Below, piece after piece: positions 46,601 to 60,050 of a stretch of DNA of 64,000 bases (positions within the stretch are counted from its first letter, which is position 1; every line of letters starts with the position of its first letter). The translations under genes and the position numbers were made by a program. The notes beneath the pieces are model-generated. The model ran no database searches. It was given only the letters and a program-made list of their open reading frames with translations, and was not told the DNA's origin. The stretch is from Bryopsis sp. KO-2023 (taxonomy: Eukaryota > Chlorophyta > Ulvophyceae > Bryopsidales > Bryopsidaceae): contig BSYQ01000007.1 in the NCBI GenBank assembly GCA_030272585.1, positions 5,336,001 through 5,400,000 of the forward strand, in the 5' to 3' direction.

Positions 46601-49600
46601 CTACGCAGGTCTTCTTCAGTTTTGGTGTGGGTTTCAATATACTCTTGTCGCTCGGCCTCGAGTTTGGCGATGACAGCCAAAGCTTCTGTGATTCTGGTCT
46701 CGAAGGCATTGTTCTCCATGCGCAGTCTGCCCTCCTTCTCCCTGGCTTTTTGTCGGACCGCGTCCAGCTCATTCTCCGCCTGAAGTGATAGTTGAGCAAA
46801 CCAACGCATTGGTATATCATCAAGGAAACTATTGGGTCGACATTGCTTACTGGCTTGCTACAATAAATATGGTTTGAAAGTTCATATTTATGTGGATCGT
46901 GTTCTTTTGATAGCTGTTGATTGTGCAGGGATTGCCTGAAGCCTTCCTCTCCATGACTGACACGATGAGTAATGATGTGATCAACAAGTGGAATACTCTT
47001 GTTAATATGTATGTGTGTGTGTGTGGACTCACTCCCAGTCGAAGTTGCTTTTCTTCGAAGATAGCTTTGCTAATTCCAGCCTGTTGTCGCGAAGTGAAGT
47101 CATCTTTCTCCGATTCAGCCTTTTTCGCGACTTCCAGTGCAGCCGCAAGAGCCATTTTCTCATCCTGATAGATAGCACACCCCACCGTTTTTCATGTCTT
47201 TTTCCTTGTCACCTTACTGAATAAACCAAGTGGAAAAGCATGCAGATGCAACCATCACAATCATCATCATAATTGGTCGAGACAAAGGTGTAATTATATT
47301 TTTTGAAGGCAAAATTTTACCTTGAGCTGCTGCTTGAGCTCGTTACGTTGGTTTTGCACATTCTCCAGGACACCCTGCACATCCTTAAGCTTATCTTGAA
47401 GGATCTTTTTATCCTCCAGCAATTTCTTGGCCTCGCGAGCTTCCGCCTTCAATCTCTTGAGCTCATTACGGGCAACCTAGCAACCAAACCCAACAAAAAG
47501 TCAAACTCTTGGAACTCCTTGCTTACTACTCAGCACAAATCCAGACAACATACCCGCAAAAATCAAACACTAATTATGCAGGAGGACTCACATTTGCTCG
47601 CCACGCAGCCTGGATGGTAGTGCAAGCTTTCTTGACCCTGACGAACTCCTTCCTGAACTTATGCATACGCCAGTATCGCTGGATGACCAAAGAAGCCTTG
47701 TCAGCTCTGAGGTCGGTGGCCAGTCTTCTGGCTTGGAAACCCCTCCAGACGGATTGCATCTTGATGATGGCCCTGATGGACTTCCTGAATTTGATTTGAG
47801 CCCGGAACCTCTTGAACATCTTTTGCAGAACCACTGCTGCCCGCATCATTCGCAAGTTACGAGCAAGCTTTCGTGCCTTATATCCACGGAAATAAGCCTG
47901 GAGAAAAAAGCCAGCAGGAATTCAGAAAACCAGTAGCACCACACCAAAAAAACTCCAAAGTAGAGCAAGAAGCTGGTCCGAAAACCACACGGAGTGCCAA
48001 CCTGAATTGTGAGAATGGCCTGGTTGATTTTCTTGTATCTCCTCCTCTGCATCCAGGCCCTGACATTCGACTGAACAGTAATGGCTGCCTTGCTCAAAAT
48101 TTCCGTTCGCATTTTGTCCAGAATAGCCATACCACCGGATCGCAAGAAAACCTTGGTCAGACCGACTTGGTAGTCTTCCAGCTGTGCCTTCTTCAAAATG
48201 TCGTGGGCAATTTCTTTGTCGTCCCTTCCAGAATGGAAGGCATCAGGCACCAGTAACCAGAAATGATCGACAAAATCTGCGAACAACCTCTTGGATGGGT
48301 ATCCTATAACAGCATCAACACACAGAAATTGTTATATACATATAGTGCATATAATCGAGTTCAGGGACATTGGATGCTCCAATATTTGGTGAGCAATATT
48401 TGAACTGGCCCTACCAGCACAGCTGATTCTGATCGCTTCCAGCACACCACCACATCGAAGCTGGTGCAGCACATAGGTGTTCTCAAACGTGAGTGGCCTG
48501 TTCAAAGAGTTGGGCTTGATACAACGAATGTAGTGAGGGGACATGGTGTGAAGAGTCTCCATCAACTCTCCAAGCTGCTTTTTGAACTGGCTCCCAACGG
48601 AGTTAAACTTGAATGCGGATTTGCCACCCCCACGGCCAGCTTTCTTGGGATCCTCCTGTCGACACACAACAGCAAATTGCAACGGAGTGAGAGAACTGTA
48701 AACAAGAAAAACATTCGACCTATTCAATATTATTCAGCTGGGAATCTGACGAACGAAAAACGAAGCATACCTCTGGCTCTGGGGGAAACAGCTGCTTGAC
48801 AAATTCATGTTCAGAATTGCCCAAAAGCGCTTGGTGCTCTGCAACCACGAAATCCCTGTTCTTTTGAAGGAAATTGTCGGTTTCGTAGGTCACGTCCCCA
48901 GCATAGTGATTGACAGTGAAGGCAGTTTGCGATCGCCTCGGCTTGCTGAACCTGGAGTGCTTCATGATGCCCTCTGTCGTGTATAGCTTGTTTGCCAAGT
49001 CTGTGTGGGTCGACTGCAAAACAGAGAAAGAACAAGCCCCAATCAAAACAAGTTATTTCGCATTTCCATCATCAAGTGGACGGCGAACTGCTCCTATTTC
49101 ACCAAGAAGTGGTTAAAAGAGCGACCAAGAAGAACTCGACCAATCTCCATTGGGGTAGTGGTGGGTCTACTTCCATGGACTTTCAACACTTATGATAGAT
49201 TCAGACAAAACAGTCAGACAAAGCAATAACACAGTAAATTTTCACTCACGTTTTGGAATCTGCAGGATTCGTCGAGCATGTCAATGATTCCCATCGGCTT
49301 CTTTTCGATCAAGTCCAGCACATCCTGGTTATCCACGAATTCGATGTAGCTCCAGCTGATTTTTTCCCTCTCGTATTCAGCTTGCTCCATCTTGAAAACG
49401 TGCTGATTGAAGTGCTGTTGGAGTTTCTCGTTGGCCAAGTTGATACAAAATTGTTCGAAATCGTTCTCCTTGAACTGCTCGAAACCGTAAATATCCAACA
49501 CACCAATGACCGCTTCAGCAGTGGGGTCTTGTCCGATGGATTCATTGACCGTGGTGACCAGCCAGTCGAACATTCGAGAATAGATGGTTTTGGCCAAAGA

Positions 49601-52600
49601 ATCTCTGCTGTCGGTTGCAGCCTTGACATTGATAGGGCTGACAATTTTACCTGAAGCGGGCAAAAAGCAAATACAAAAGAGCAGTCTTCAGGTGAATGAT
49701 TATGATACCCCAATCAGACATAGAGGGAAACTTGGCAAATTTTTGTCTGTCAGGCGGTCCAGTTTTGACCTCAATTGCAACCCTTTCAGGTAGAGATTCC
49801 TGCTACAGGCACTCACCATCGAAGGTCAGTCTGGTTCTCGTGGTAAGTGCATGCTTCAAACCATCAGGGCTGATTCCCAACAAATTGGCAGCTGCTGCCA
49901 AATGCTTCAAGGCATCCTTATCAGCCATGTCAGACGAATCGGGCTCTTCACCATCAGTAAACACGACATTTCCCAGGTGCAACACAGATGCGACCGTTCT
50001 GAAAATAGCATCCTGATCTTCCTTGGAAATACCAACAAGGGACATAGCCTTGCGAGTCCTCTGTAAAAACGACAATGGAATGGCGTGTTAGGGGCACGCA
50101 CACACAACCAGCTCCCAATATTGGTTCTGAAAATTGAAGTCCGTACTGAGACTTAAGATAGGTTAATAAGAGCCCTGTTGGAACATCAATCAGGTACACC
50201 CCATGATATTGACCTTCAGCAGGGATTGCATCAAAAAATTACCAAAACCTAGGATTCATGAGGAGTGGGAGGAGCATTTTTGCTGACCTTGTAATCACGG
50301 GAATTGTCGACACCATGCAAAGTGAAACAAGTACTCTGGTTGAGATAACGGAAATCCTGCGGCTTGGACAGGAACATCGCTTCTTTCTCTTCAGGACTGG
50401 CACCATCACAAAGCTACCGAGGCAAAAACACAAACTATCAACAATCAGTTTCATTGTTTTCGGAATAGCAGAGTCAGGACAGGACAACAAAACAAGGAAC
50501 AGACCAACCAGCATCAAAGGCACAGTAAAAAAATATTAAAAAAAAGATCTGATTGTCCGTAATACCACTCTCAATATCAACACAGTCACAAGTTGTACAT
50601 CACTTCCATGCAAAACACCCACCTGGTAGAAGATATGGTAGTTTCTCTCAGGGTCGTTTACGGTAACCAATCTGGACCGCTCCAACAAGTAGGTTCTGAT
50701 AGCAGCCCCACAAATCTTGCCGCCCTTGTCAAACTGGAGCTCCACGAATTTACCGAATCTGGACGAGTTGTTATTCCTGACGGTCTTGGCATTTCCGAAC
50801 GCTTCCAGCAAAGGATTGGATTCCAACACCTTGACACAGCAAGAAAGAAAGCACACAAGATGGGAAAATTAGAAACCCCCCCTGGCCGTAGCTGAAGGGC
50901 ATTTTGCCAATACAGAAAGGCACACACAACCAGAACTAGCTGGTCGAACAGGAACCTACTTCCGAGGAGGTCATGTCAGACCTCCTCAGATCAGGAACGC
51001 GTAGCAAGAGTGGTTAGCGGAGTGGTGTGTACTTTCCTGGCTTGCTTAAAAGCATTCCCCCCTTGGTGGGGACCTCGTGGCCATTACCATTGTAACAGAA
51101 TGTATCAGACGTGTATGCGAGTCAGCGTGTGTGAGGAGGGGTCGGTGGAAAGCCACCAATCTTCCTCATAGAAATAGACAGAATTGTGAACAGCATCCCC
51201 CCCCCCCCTTCTTGAGGTTTGATTTCATGCGATCGCTCGTATCCCCATCCCCATTCGTTTTCTCTTTCTTTCATTTTCGTTCGTTTTCTGAATTAAGATG
51301 TTTTTTCCCCAGTTTGCTCCCCAATTCGTGGTCCACAGATTTGCGGTCTACCTTATGTTGAATCCGCTGTCCCTGTTGATAGACACCAAAGAGTTCGCAA
51401 AAGAAAAGCAAGGAAAAAGAAATGAAAAGACACCCCTCGTGTTATGCCCATGTACTGAAGCGGATATTTGTAGGGTTATATGCATGAATCGACTTGGGTC
51501 CAGATCGAAAATTCGTTCAATACACAGACAAAGAACGAATCCAGTCCTCCAACACAGCAAACCGCTGCTCCTTATGTATGGTTTCCAGAACGCTACTTTG
51601 TGGTTAAAACTCCAATTGGAATTTCATCAACAGCCCTTCCGCAAACGATATAGAATAAGGATCTCAGCGAAAGAACATAGTAACACAGGTTTTTCCTCCA
51701 TAGATCTGTACGTTCACGGGCAAAAAGCTTGCAATGCGGTGTGGGCTTCTGAGTAAGCAAAACGAAAACGAACCCTGCCCTCTGTTGAGGATCAGCTATT
51801 TCTTAGTCAGATTTGTACCTGTTGCTCCACGCTCCGCCCACCTTCTTCCTCCTCTTGATTGTAGCCCCCCATGAAAGCCAAGTACCTCATGATCAACTTA
51901 CTGGTCTCCGTCTTACCAGCACCAGATTCTCCGCTCACCTTAGTCATAGAAAAACCCAACCAAATCAAAATCAGAAGAGGCACTTAGTTCAAACGTAAAA
52001 ATTCTCATCGGCACATCTCGACAAGAAAACGGCATTGGAACGAAACAGCAAGGCACATGGGTTGAATCCATGAAGATCTGCGTTTTTTTACCAAAATGGA
52101 CTGACTCCGGCGTTGTTTCCTCATGCAGCTGTAAGCCTCGTGAGAAAGAGCATACACGTGAGGAGACAGGTCGCCCAATTCGACCCCCTCGTATTGTTCC
52201 ATCATGTGCTTGCCATACAAATGGTTCAGGGCTGCAAAAGGATTGATGGCGATCAAAATGCTGCCTGTGTAGGTGTAAATATCATCCACAGAGTAACGCG
52301 CCTTCAGGTTCCAGAGAACAGCTGGCTCGTTGAGATAGGGCATTTTCGTCATATCCTGCGCGTCGAGTATTCATCAGCAAAAGTTCAGTGCGTCGTTCGG
52401 AGAAACGGCAACGCCCCCCACTGGTCACAGAAGTTTTGTAGCGGGCAAATGGAGAAGCATTTCAAACGAAGCTGTATCGAGAGCGAGCAGATAAAGGCCA
52501 ACGAGGGGGGCGATCATCTGTGAGGAAAAAGCGATGGGAATTTTGCCTCGGAAATGAAGCAAACCACCACCACAACAACCATAACCACCTCCACCCCCAC

Positions 52601-53020
52601 CCCCACCCAACACACGTCGATAAGAAATTCGCGTTGATAAAAAAAATATAACGGAAAAGAAGAAACCCCACACGCTGTGCGCTTCTCAGAAACACACCAA
52701 CGTTGCTTCCGATAGAAAAAAAGTGAACGCGCAGGACTCCGCATACCGGACCCGGAGGATAGCTAGATTCACTCCCAATAAAACAATCAACCGCAAAAGA
52801 TCTAAAACGCTCGCACGGTAGTTACCTCTTCAGGGCGTGTTTCGATATTTTGTCTGGGACAGTCGAGGCCTTTTTCCACTTTATCTTCCCCTTTCTCGGT
52901 CCGCACTGTGACCTTGTCCCCATCGAGCGCAATCACATCGGCCTTCAACCACGATTCTTCGGCATCTTTTACCCAGACCTTACTCCCCACGGCGTGGACA
53001 GCCCCCGCCGAGTCCGCCAT
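43695..53020 (-). CDS. Class V/XI-type unconventional myosin heavy chain
   Basis: Starts at the ATG at 53020 with an SH3-like N-terminus ([20 protein letters not shown]). The motor follows: [14 protein letters not shown] (52.27 kb), P-loop [20 protein letters not shown] (51.93 kb), switch [11 protein letters not shown] (50.77 kb), switch [10 protein letters not shown] (49.5 kb) and the actin-binding region ending HYIRCIKPN (48.5 kb). About five or six IQ motifs for calmodulin-like light chains follow (48.1-47.6 kb, such as [17 protein letters not shown]), then coiled coil (47.5-46.1 kb) and a globular DIL tail at 45.8-43.7 kb with [15 protein letters not shown]. The stop is TGA at 43697-43695. 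Order and domains match the class V (opisthokont/amoebozoan) and XI (plant/algal) processive cargo motors that move organelles along actin. Many short GT-AG introns interrupt it. No frame breaks were noticed, so the gene looks functional. Confidence 0.92.
45250..45269. repeat. CA microsatellite in a myosin intron
   Basis: About ten CA dinucleotides lie in an intron of the DIL-tail part of the myosin gene. Confidence 0.85.
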
Positions 53021-53930
53021 CGTGCACGCAGAACCCTCTCCAAAATGGGGGCCTCAGGACCCAATCGTTTCCTTTTTTTCTCTTACCAAAAAAACAAGCG
53101 ACGGAACATGCGCTGGGGAGCGACGTTTACGCCGCACACAGCCTGTCTTTTACGCGTTCCTTATGCGTTATCTCGACCCCCCTTCGGGTTCCCGTTGATG
53201 AATATATTTCGCACAGGGAGCAACGGAAGTCTCAGAGGGATTGTCGCGTAGGCAATGGAAGTGGTGAGGGTGATTTCCCTAATCGCAAGTTCCTCCGAGT
53301 CCGTCCTGGCGACACGACAGTTACATAATTGCCATTCAACTGCTGATTTTTTAATGTCACCCATCACCCCATTCAACCCCTCCCGCGGCAAAATTGGCCA
53401 GCGACTGTGCTGAGTGCCTTGGCTCCGGGCAACTAATCCAACCCCCCCAGCTGTCATTCTTGCTGAAGACTGGAACAGAAAGAACTCAGAACCCCTCCCC
53501 TGTACTGTTATCGATGGAATTCTGAACCTCTCTCGTGTTTTTCGACACAAAAACAACTCATGTGAATGCAACTTCGTGTACTAATCCTGAAGAATACCCT
53601 GTGAATCACCAGAAATCAGTGAAGGCTGTTTGATTGGTGGTGGGACACCATCCAATTCTGGGGTCCTTCGAAAATCTACAGTGTCTCTCAGACGATTTAC
53701 CCTGCACTCTTAAATTGAAGATAGCTCCACAAAGAAAACACCGAACCTACGTTTCCTCCTCTTTTTGTTTGAACCCCCCCTAATGAAATCTGATTGCAGA
53801 AAAGTCCTCCAAATCCACCACCGCCTTTTCTCTGCTGTCCAACGAATTGCCGAATAAAATTTTGCTCTTCCAATTTGGCACCCCCACCAAATATGGCATC
53901 AAAGAAAAAAAAAATGTGAATAATATCGAG
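53021..53930. other. Myosin promoter / methyltransferase 3' region
   Basis: This spacer is between the stop of the NNMT-like gene and the start of the myosin gene, both on the minus strand. No gene or repeat is seen. It should contain the myosin promoter. Confidence 0.5.
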
Positions 53931-55466
53931 TCAAACTTCGCAATAGAAACAGATTTCCCCTCCACAATCGGATACGTCCTCGATGCTGGCTACCTCTTCT
54001 TTGGTCAGCCCGTCGCATGCTGTTTCGTGAGTGAATATAATTTTGGTGACCTTCTTGAATTCGGCCCCAGCCACACATGCTTCAATTTGGTCCGTCGTCA
54101 TTGACAAAATCGGAAATTTCTTTTCACCGACTGCATAAAATGTGTCGCCGAAATCTGAACAAGGAGTGCAGAAGAAATGGAATGTAAAACACCAAAACAA
54201 AACTAGGGGCCACAGAAAAAGGGGAACATTGAAGAAATTTGTAAGAAGGTCCTGACCCACGGGGCTCAAGGAGAGATGGCCTTGATTGGGAAAGAACGAA
54301 AACAGACAAAATCTTTTGCACAAACGATTGGCGGTGGTTCAAGACTCGCATCCTTCGAAATCACTCGCAAACACCTATCTTGAAAACCAGATCTGATTCT
54401 CAATATCAGCTTTTTTTTTCTGCGAAAAGAAAAAAAAAAAACGTCGATTTTTTTTCTCCTCCTAAAAAAAAAAGTGATTCCCCCTCCCCAGAGTAGGTGA
54501 CCCCTACCCCCTGCATCCCCAATAAAAGCATGCATTTTAAAGGATCACCTGTAACCAACAGTAGTTTGCCTCCTGGGTTGAGCAATGCTTTCAGCTTCTT
54601 GACTCCACCAGCAAACTGCTCCAGGGTATCAGAAGCGCACTCCAAACATAGGTGCGATGAGATAATATCGAATTTTCCTTCCACCGAACCTAACAGAATG
54701 TCTTTATCGTTGCGGATGTCGCAAGGGATAATGGACATTTTGGAACGCACGTCAGCGATTCTATCAGGAACTTCTTCTTTCTTCCCACCCTCGAACTGTG
54801 CAAAAAAAAAATTGCAGTTGAAGCCCACTCTATCGTGAATCACTCGTCTGCTCCTACGATACATGTTCGATTGCAGCCAATGAAATCCAGACTCTCCAGG
54901 AAGGGATCAGGAACAACCCTTCCTGGAGAGTTCCCAGTTTCGTTTTCCATCTCGTATGGGAGAATTTGTCAATCAGGATGCATGTATCATGTCATTCTCG
55001 TCTTGTATCCCTGTCAGGGGGAAGAGAAGGTGGACTAGAACGTTGGAATTTTGCATGTTGCATGCATGTTAAATGCATGCTACATGCAACATGCGTGTGT
55101 GCTCACCTCTGTGATCAGGCATTCGACGTACGGAGAATAATCCTTCGAAGTCGGATCCCCACTTTGCCATTTTCCCACAATTTCACGATTCGCCGGAGCG
55201 AAATCGGCGAAAACTAGCTCCCTCGCAAACGGTGCAGCAGAAAAGAAGGGAATCACGTGCGGGCCGCCTCCAAACTCCAACACACGAGCGCTGTCTTTGC
55301 TGAAGCCGCACTGCTGAAAGAATCCGTGCACGTTGGCAAGCCACAGTTTCGACCACTTCGTGAAAACCCACTCTGACGACAACCCTTTGTAATAAGTGTC
55401 GAGATAGGCTTGTGGATCGAATTTGGCATAACCTCCGTCCAGTGTGGCTGGTGCGGTATCGGCCAT
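53931..55466 (-). CDS. NNMT/PNMT/TEMT-family S-adenosylmethionine methyltransferase
   Basis: Three exons join exactly: 55466-55107 (phase 0), 54795-54549 (phase 1) and 54154-53931, totalling 831 nt and 276 residues, close to the ~264 of human NNMT. Family features are the opening FDPQAYLDTYY, SAM motif I as VLEFGGGPHVIP, LVFADFAPANREIV with the acidic Asp after strand 2, then the mid-domain SSHLCLECASDTLEQF, the strand KLLLVTDFGDTFYAVGEKKF and the end GGEICFYCEV. The family methylates small amines such as nicotinamide, phenylethanolamine or indolethylamine with SAM, in the cytosol. The substrate here cannot be told from the sequence. It is divergent with the BLISTER-like gene, sharing a 425-bp spacer. 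Intron 1 holds a perfect 15-bp inverted repeat. Confidence 0.88.
54891..54931. repeat. Perfect 15-bp inverted repeat with 11-nt loop in intron 1 of the methyltransferase
   Basis: ACTCTCCAGGAAGGG at 54891-54905 is followed after 11 nt by its exact complement at 54917-54931. Transcribed in either direction this makes a stable hairpin. No TSD is obvious around it. Confidence 0.9.
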
Positions 55467-55891
55467 CTTGAGGAAACTGGGCGTTTTTCCGAACGATTGG
55501 GATCCCGACGGCGGCGTGGTGCACTGGGGAAAGTTTCGCTGTGGTACAAATGAAGGCGGGGAAGCTTTTCTCCTGCGTTAAACGAGAATCACATTGGGCA
55601 ATCTTGGAGAGTTTTCTACCATATCCTTGCACCCTGGCCTGCTCAGTTTGTCCAAAGCCAACCACACTAGAAGACCCTTCACATTCTTCAGTATGAAAAC
55701 CAAAGTTGAAGTCACATTTGGCACCCCATCATTCTCCCAACAGCACTGAGTTGGTTCGACGCAAATCGATTGAGAGCAAACCAAAACTCCTCAACCCGTA
55801 CTATTTTGAGTGGAATTTTCCAAGGCTGTACAGCAAAAAGTGAATTGACGTGGCGTTGTACCTCGACAGTTAGAAAAACTTTTTGGTCGCC
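55467..55891. promoter_or_regulatory. Divergent promoter spacer, methyltransferase / BLISTER-like gene
   Basis: These 425 bp lie between two start codons facing away from each other and must hold both promoters. I cannot name a specific element in it. Confidence 0.5.
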
Positions 55892-58800
55892 ATGTCTTCA
55901 CAGCAGTCGGGTTCTGAGGGGCGCTTCAGAGTATGGCAAACATGGAGGTATCGACAAAAACACTCCGTGGTGTTGGGGAGCAGCTGGTAAGGATTCGGCA
56001 CCTGTTTCGATCGACCCTGCGGAGTGCAATTGAAGAGTGTTTTTTCTTGCTAGCGACCATAAAATAAGGGCTTTTCTGCTGTTCGTGAACAGGTGCGGGA
56101 TTTCAAGCTCAAAAAGCGGGAGTATCCCGAGAGGTAAGGCTCCCTTGTGCATTCGGTGCTCTTTCACTTGTTTTTTGCAGCATGTCTGACAAACCGGTTT
56201 TCTTGAGGGTCTTTGTAAGGTGTGGGGTTTTCCTCCATGTGTGGGCATGGATTTGGACTGACATCATGTCTTGGTTGATTTTTGTTTTGTAGCTCCCTGG
56301 ATTTCTTCAGGAGGGCTGGCCATGCCAAAGTAAATGCCCTGGTCCATGCCTGAGGCTTCCTTGATAGGATTCATCTTGTATACATGCATTTTTCCTTGCA
56401 AAATCACATAAAAAGTTTACACAGTGTCACTCCACCAACATTTCTGGCAACCTGTTCTCAGTCCATATTCCAGTACTCAGTTGAAAAATCCCATAAAGTG
56501 CCACCAGGGTTTGATTTTAATAGGTGAGCCTTTCTGAGAGTACCCCTGTCAGTGGACTAAGCATTTCAAAACACTGATGTAAGGATTCATGTGTGACATC
56601 CAACTGATTCTAAAAATATCGTCCAGCGCATTGTTTGAAGCATAGTATATATATTAACACTCAATGTGGTGTGGGTTTCAGTTGAAGGAGTTTCAGCTGG
56701 CCAAGGCACGCCACAACGTGCCAGAGAAGATTCCCCCCGCTTCTCCCCAACCATCTGGCATGGCAGGCAATTATGCTGCCATGTCAGACAGGTTTGCGCA
56801 GCCCTCCCCTCCCCCGGCCTCGCCTGTCCATCCGTCAGTTGATGCCAATCAGCTGTTGGATGAGATGGCGAAAATGCGAGCCGAGGCCCGATCCCCTGCA
56901 TCCCCGTTCAGGTCTTGGGGTGAGGGTTCTCAGGAATCTGTGGGTCTGACCCCCCCTAAAGACCATGGGGCATCCTTGGAGGTGAGGATGTTCTTCCAAT
57001 ATTGGTGGAAAAGCAATCATGGGTCCGATGTGGTGATGAACTTCTGATCTTGTCAGTTCTGGGACTGAGGATCTTGATTTTTGCGAATTCCATATCCAGA
57101 TCATGCCCAGACCAGTGAAGCTAGTGTTTCTTGGCTCATTTCTGATGGTATCTTTTTGTTGTTGGTGCAAGATGCAGGTCAAGAAGTTGGCAGACGGAGC
57201 TCAGGACTCCACAGGATCCATTCTCGACAGTTTGGTGAATATGGAGCTTCCTGAGAGCCTGAGGCCCCAGCATGTCGATAATGGGGCAGCCCCGAGATGG
57301 AGCCCCATGGTGGATGGCGCAAAGCCAGTGGAGTGGCTGGAGAACGGTGGTGGTGTGGAGGGATTGGGGGAACAGGGTTCCATGCATGGCCCTGAACCCT
57401 CAATCCTGGACAGTCTGGTTAACATGCCAGTCTCGTCTGCAGGTCCTCCCATGGACTTTGCCAGGTAATTTTGCGATCTACTATCCATATTGTAGAGTTA
57501 CATTTCGTTGGAAGGGGAGGCGGAAGAAATTGCACCAATCGAGCCAAGTTAATCTTGATGTAGGGAATGCCGAGTGAGCGTTTTCTTGTGTGAAATACTG
57601 TTGGTGGGGTGCTTGTTTTCCTTAACGAAATGTGTTGGTTTGTTGGGCCAGGGATCCACACATGGCTGGACCGAGTGCCAAGAGGTTTGCCTCCTTGCAG
57701 CAGCATATCGACACGCTGACCCAGGAGAAATTCGAGCTTCAGCGGGGTCTCGACACTCAAATGAAGTTGACCCAGTCGCTGTCGGAGGAAAACCAGAACT
57801 TCACCGAACATTGCAACAGGTAATGGTCCCACAACAAGGAAAATCTCTTTTCTATTCTCACCACATAAACATCTGTGAAAAACACTGCGCTCCCTCATGA
57901 TTCATGCAGCCAGCTTGTATGGCCAGTTAATGATGGCTGACGATGGGGTTGGTTGAAATTGGGGTAATGTTCAGGCAGTCTGGGACTGTGGAGGAGTTGA
58001 AAAAGAGGCTGGAAATGTACGAAGCCGAGATGGGTGCCCAAGCTTTAGCCTTGGAGAACGTAGCCAACGAGAGGGATGCTTGCCGATCAGGAATGCAAGA
58101 ATTCCAAGAAAGAGTCAAGGTGGGTATGCGCATGTCCGCGTGTTTTAATTATTTTTGTATTTTTCCTCTTCTCATGTTTGCTAGCATTTTTTTTTAATGA
58201 AGGTTCGTTTCGCTGGGCTGGAGGATTCATGTTGTAATGCTACAGCTTTACATCCACAAGTAACAACACACTCTTTGATCGCTCCGGTCGCTGATGGATA
58301 TTACTAGGATGCTGTGCTTATGGTTGCCCACCTGAATTGAGATATGCATGTCAAACCGAACTATAAAGATATGTGTGTTATTTCGGTAAGCCAGACAATA
58401 TTTGCTGATGAGCTCTGCCTGCCCCCATTTGTTTTTCTATATTAAACAAATAAATAACTATGTATATAGATATATCATCTGATGTGTGTTGCTCACCAGT
58501 GGAAACTGTGTTACCTCCAGGCCCTGGTTGACGAAAATTTGTCGCTGGAAGAAAGAAACAGGGAGCTCCGTGTTTCAGAAATCCGATTGACCAAACGGTT
58601 TGAGGATTTTGACGATGTCAAGCAGTCGCTGGAGTCAGACATACAGCGGCTTGAGAAAGACAAGAAATCACTGAGCGATGCTGTGACTCAGTTCCGCGAA
58701 GAAAACTCCACGCTCAAGAATCAGTTGAGGGGAATTTCCGTTCCAACTCCGGTCACCCCGAAACAAAGTGAGCGATATCGTGAGTATATCCACCACAGGA

Positions 58801-60050
58801 AACCCTGGCAAATCGCTTTTTTTCATTGAAATGTGTTTTACACAAAGACTCAAAGAAACATGTTGACTTCAATGTCGGACAATAGAAGAGGTTCAGCCCA
58901 TCCGCCACAAGGAATTATTGGCACCATTTTTCTCCTCACTAGATTATGGCTTAGGTCAAATCTGGACATTATTCTCAAATATGTGGTGAACTTTTTGCTT
59001 GCGGTCAACACTTCACAGTGGGGTTTATCACCCTAGAAGTGGATTTGTGCTTTTTGTGCTTCCTCAACAGCGATAGGGAAATCTGTAAATAAGAATAATA
59101 CACGTTTGATGCACAGTGCTTGCAGGAGCTGTGGAGTCTACTTCCATTGCCGTTCAAACCGACCTCCCGGAAAATGAGAGGCAAAAGTTTCCGTCCAGTG
59201 AAACCCCACGTTTAGGTGCATCAAATGCAAAACTTGAATCAGGGATTGCCGGTGGCAGGCACCCTGAAATTGTGGATATGTCGAACGAAGATTTCCAGAC
59301 GATCGTTTCGACTCAGGAGGAGCGAAACGAGGCTCTTTCGCTGGATTTCCTTAAAGCTTTGGACACTGTGGATGCTGGGTTGAGCAGAGAAGAAAGCGCT
59401 GTGCTGGACTCCATCAATCGACTGATGGAGGGGCTGGAAGATCAGAGGAGAGCAATGGTTGCCAAACTCCATGCGTCCAGGGTGTGTAGATCCAGATCAA
59501 TATCTTAAATGTAGATATGTAGGTGGAAGGTTGGGGTGGCGTTTGCTTGCAATCCAAGCTATTTTCTGTTTTTTTTCTCAGTGTGTCTTCTCACTTGAAA
59601 CCCGAAATGTTTTACCTTTCATTACCCCCGTCATTTTCTTGCTTTGATGGGGGCTAGTCAGAAAACGACCACCAATTAAGTCCAGTACATTCCTTGCGCT
59701 CTTTTTACCTTCAAAAAAGACTCGCAAAAATATGTTTTCGACACCGTCTACCACTTTCTATGTTACAGGGCGAAATTGCCAGCCTGAGACGAACCAACCA
59801 GGATTTGTCACACAAACTTGCTATGCAAACACAACGGCTGGAACTTGCTGGCTATGCCTCTGTGTCGGTGTCTCGTCCAACCACCCCTCCTGAATTGCCC
59901 GCACACGAACGAGGACCATCCAGCCCCAATTCTGCACAAACTGGGTTGACCATCGAAAGCAGCCCGACACCGATTTCCATCACCCCTATTTCCATCACTG
60001 GGACCGAACGCCGAGGCCGAGCAAAAAGCAGCCGTTGGGGTTTTTGGTGA
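55892..60050 (+). CDS. BLISTER-like coiled-coil protein
   Basis: About ten or eleven exons, of which the first joins are 55892-55930, 56093-56133, 56181-56214 and 56682 onward. The ends fit in phase, although the ATG at 56182 is an alternative start. The N-terminal part is short and basic (LKEFQLAKARHNVPEK), then Pro/Ser-rich and disordered, with the motif SILDSLVNM twice (57.2 and 57.4 kb). The C-terminal half is coiled coil: LQQHIDTLTQEKFELQRGLD (57.7 kb), SLEERNRELRVSEIRLTKRF (58.55 kb), LDSINRLMEGLEDQRRAMV (59.4 kb) and LRRTNQDLSHKLAMQTQRLE (59.8 kb). This order, with the 'LTQEKF-LQR' and 'QTQRLEL' blocks, matches the plant BLISTER family, known from Arabidopsis as a Polycomb/ER-stress partner with Golgi-type coiled coils. 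Length is roughly 650 residues. The stop is TGA after GFW. Confidence 0.78.
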
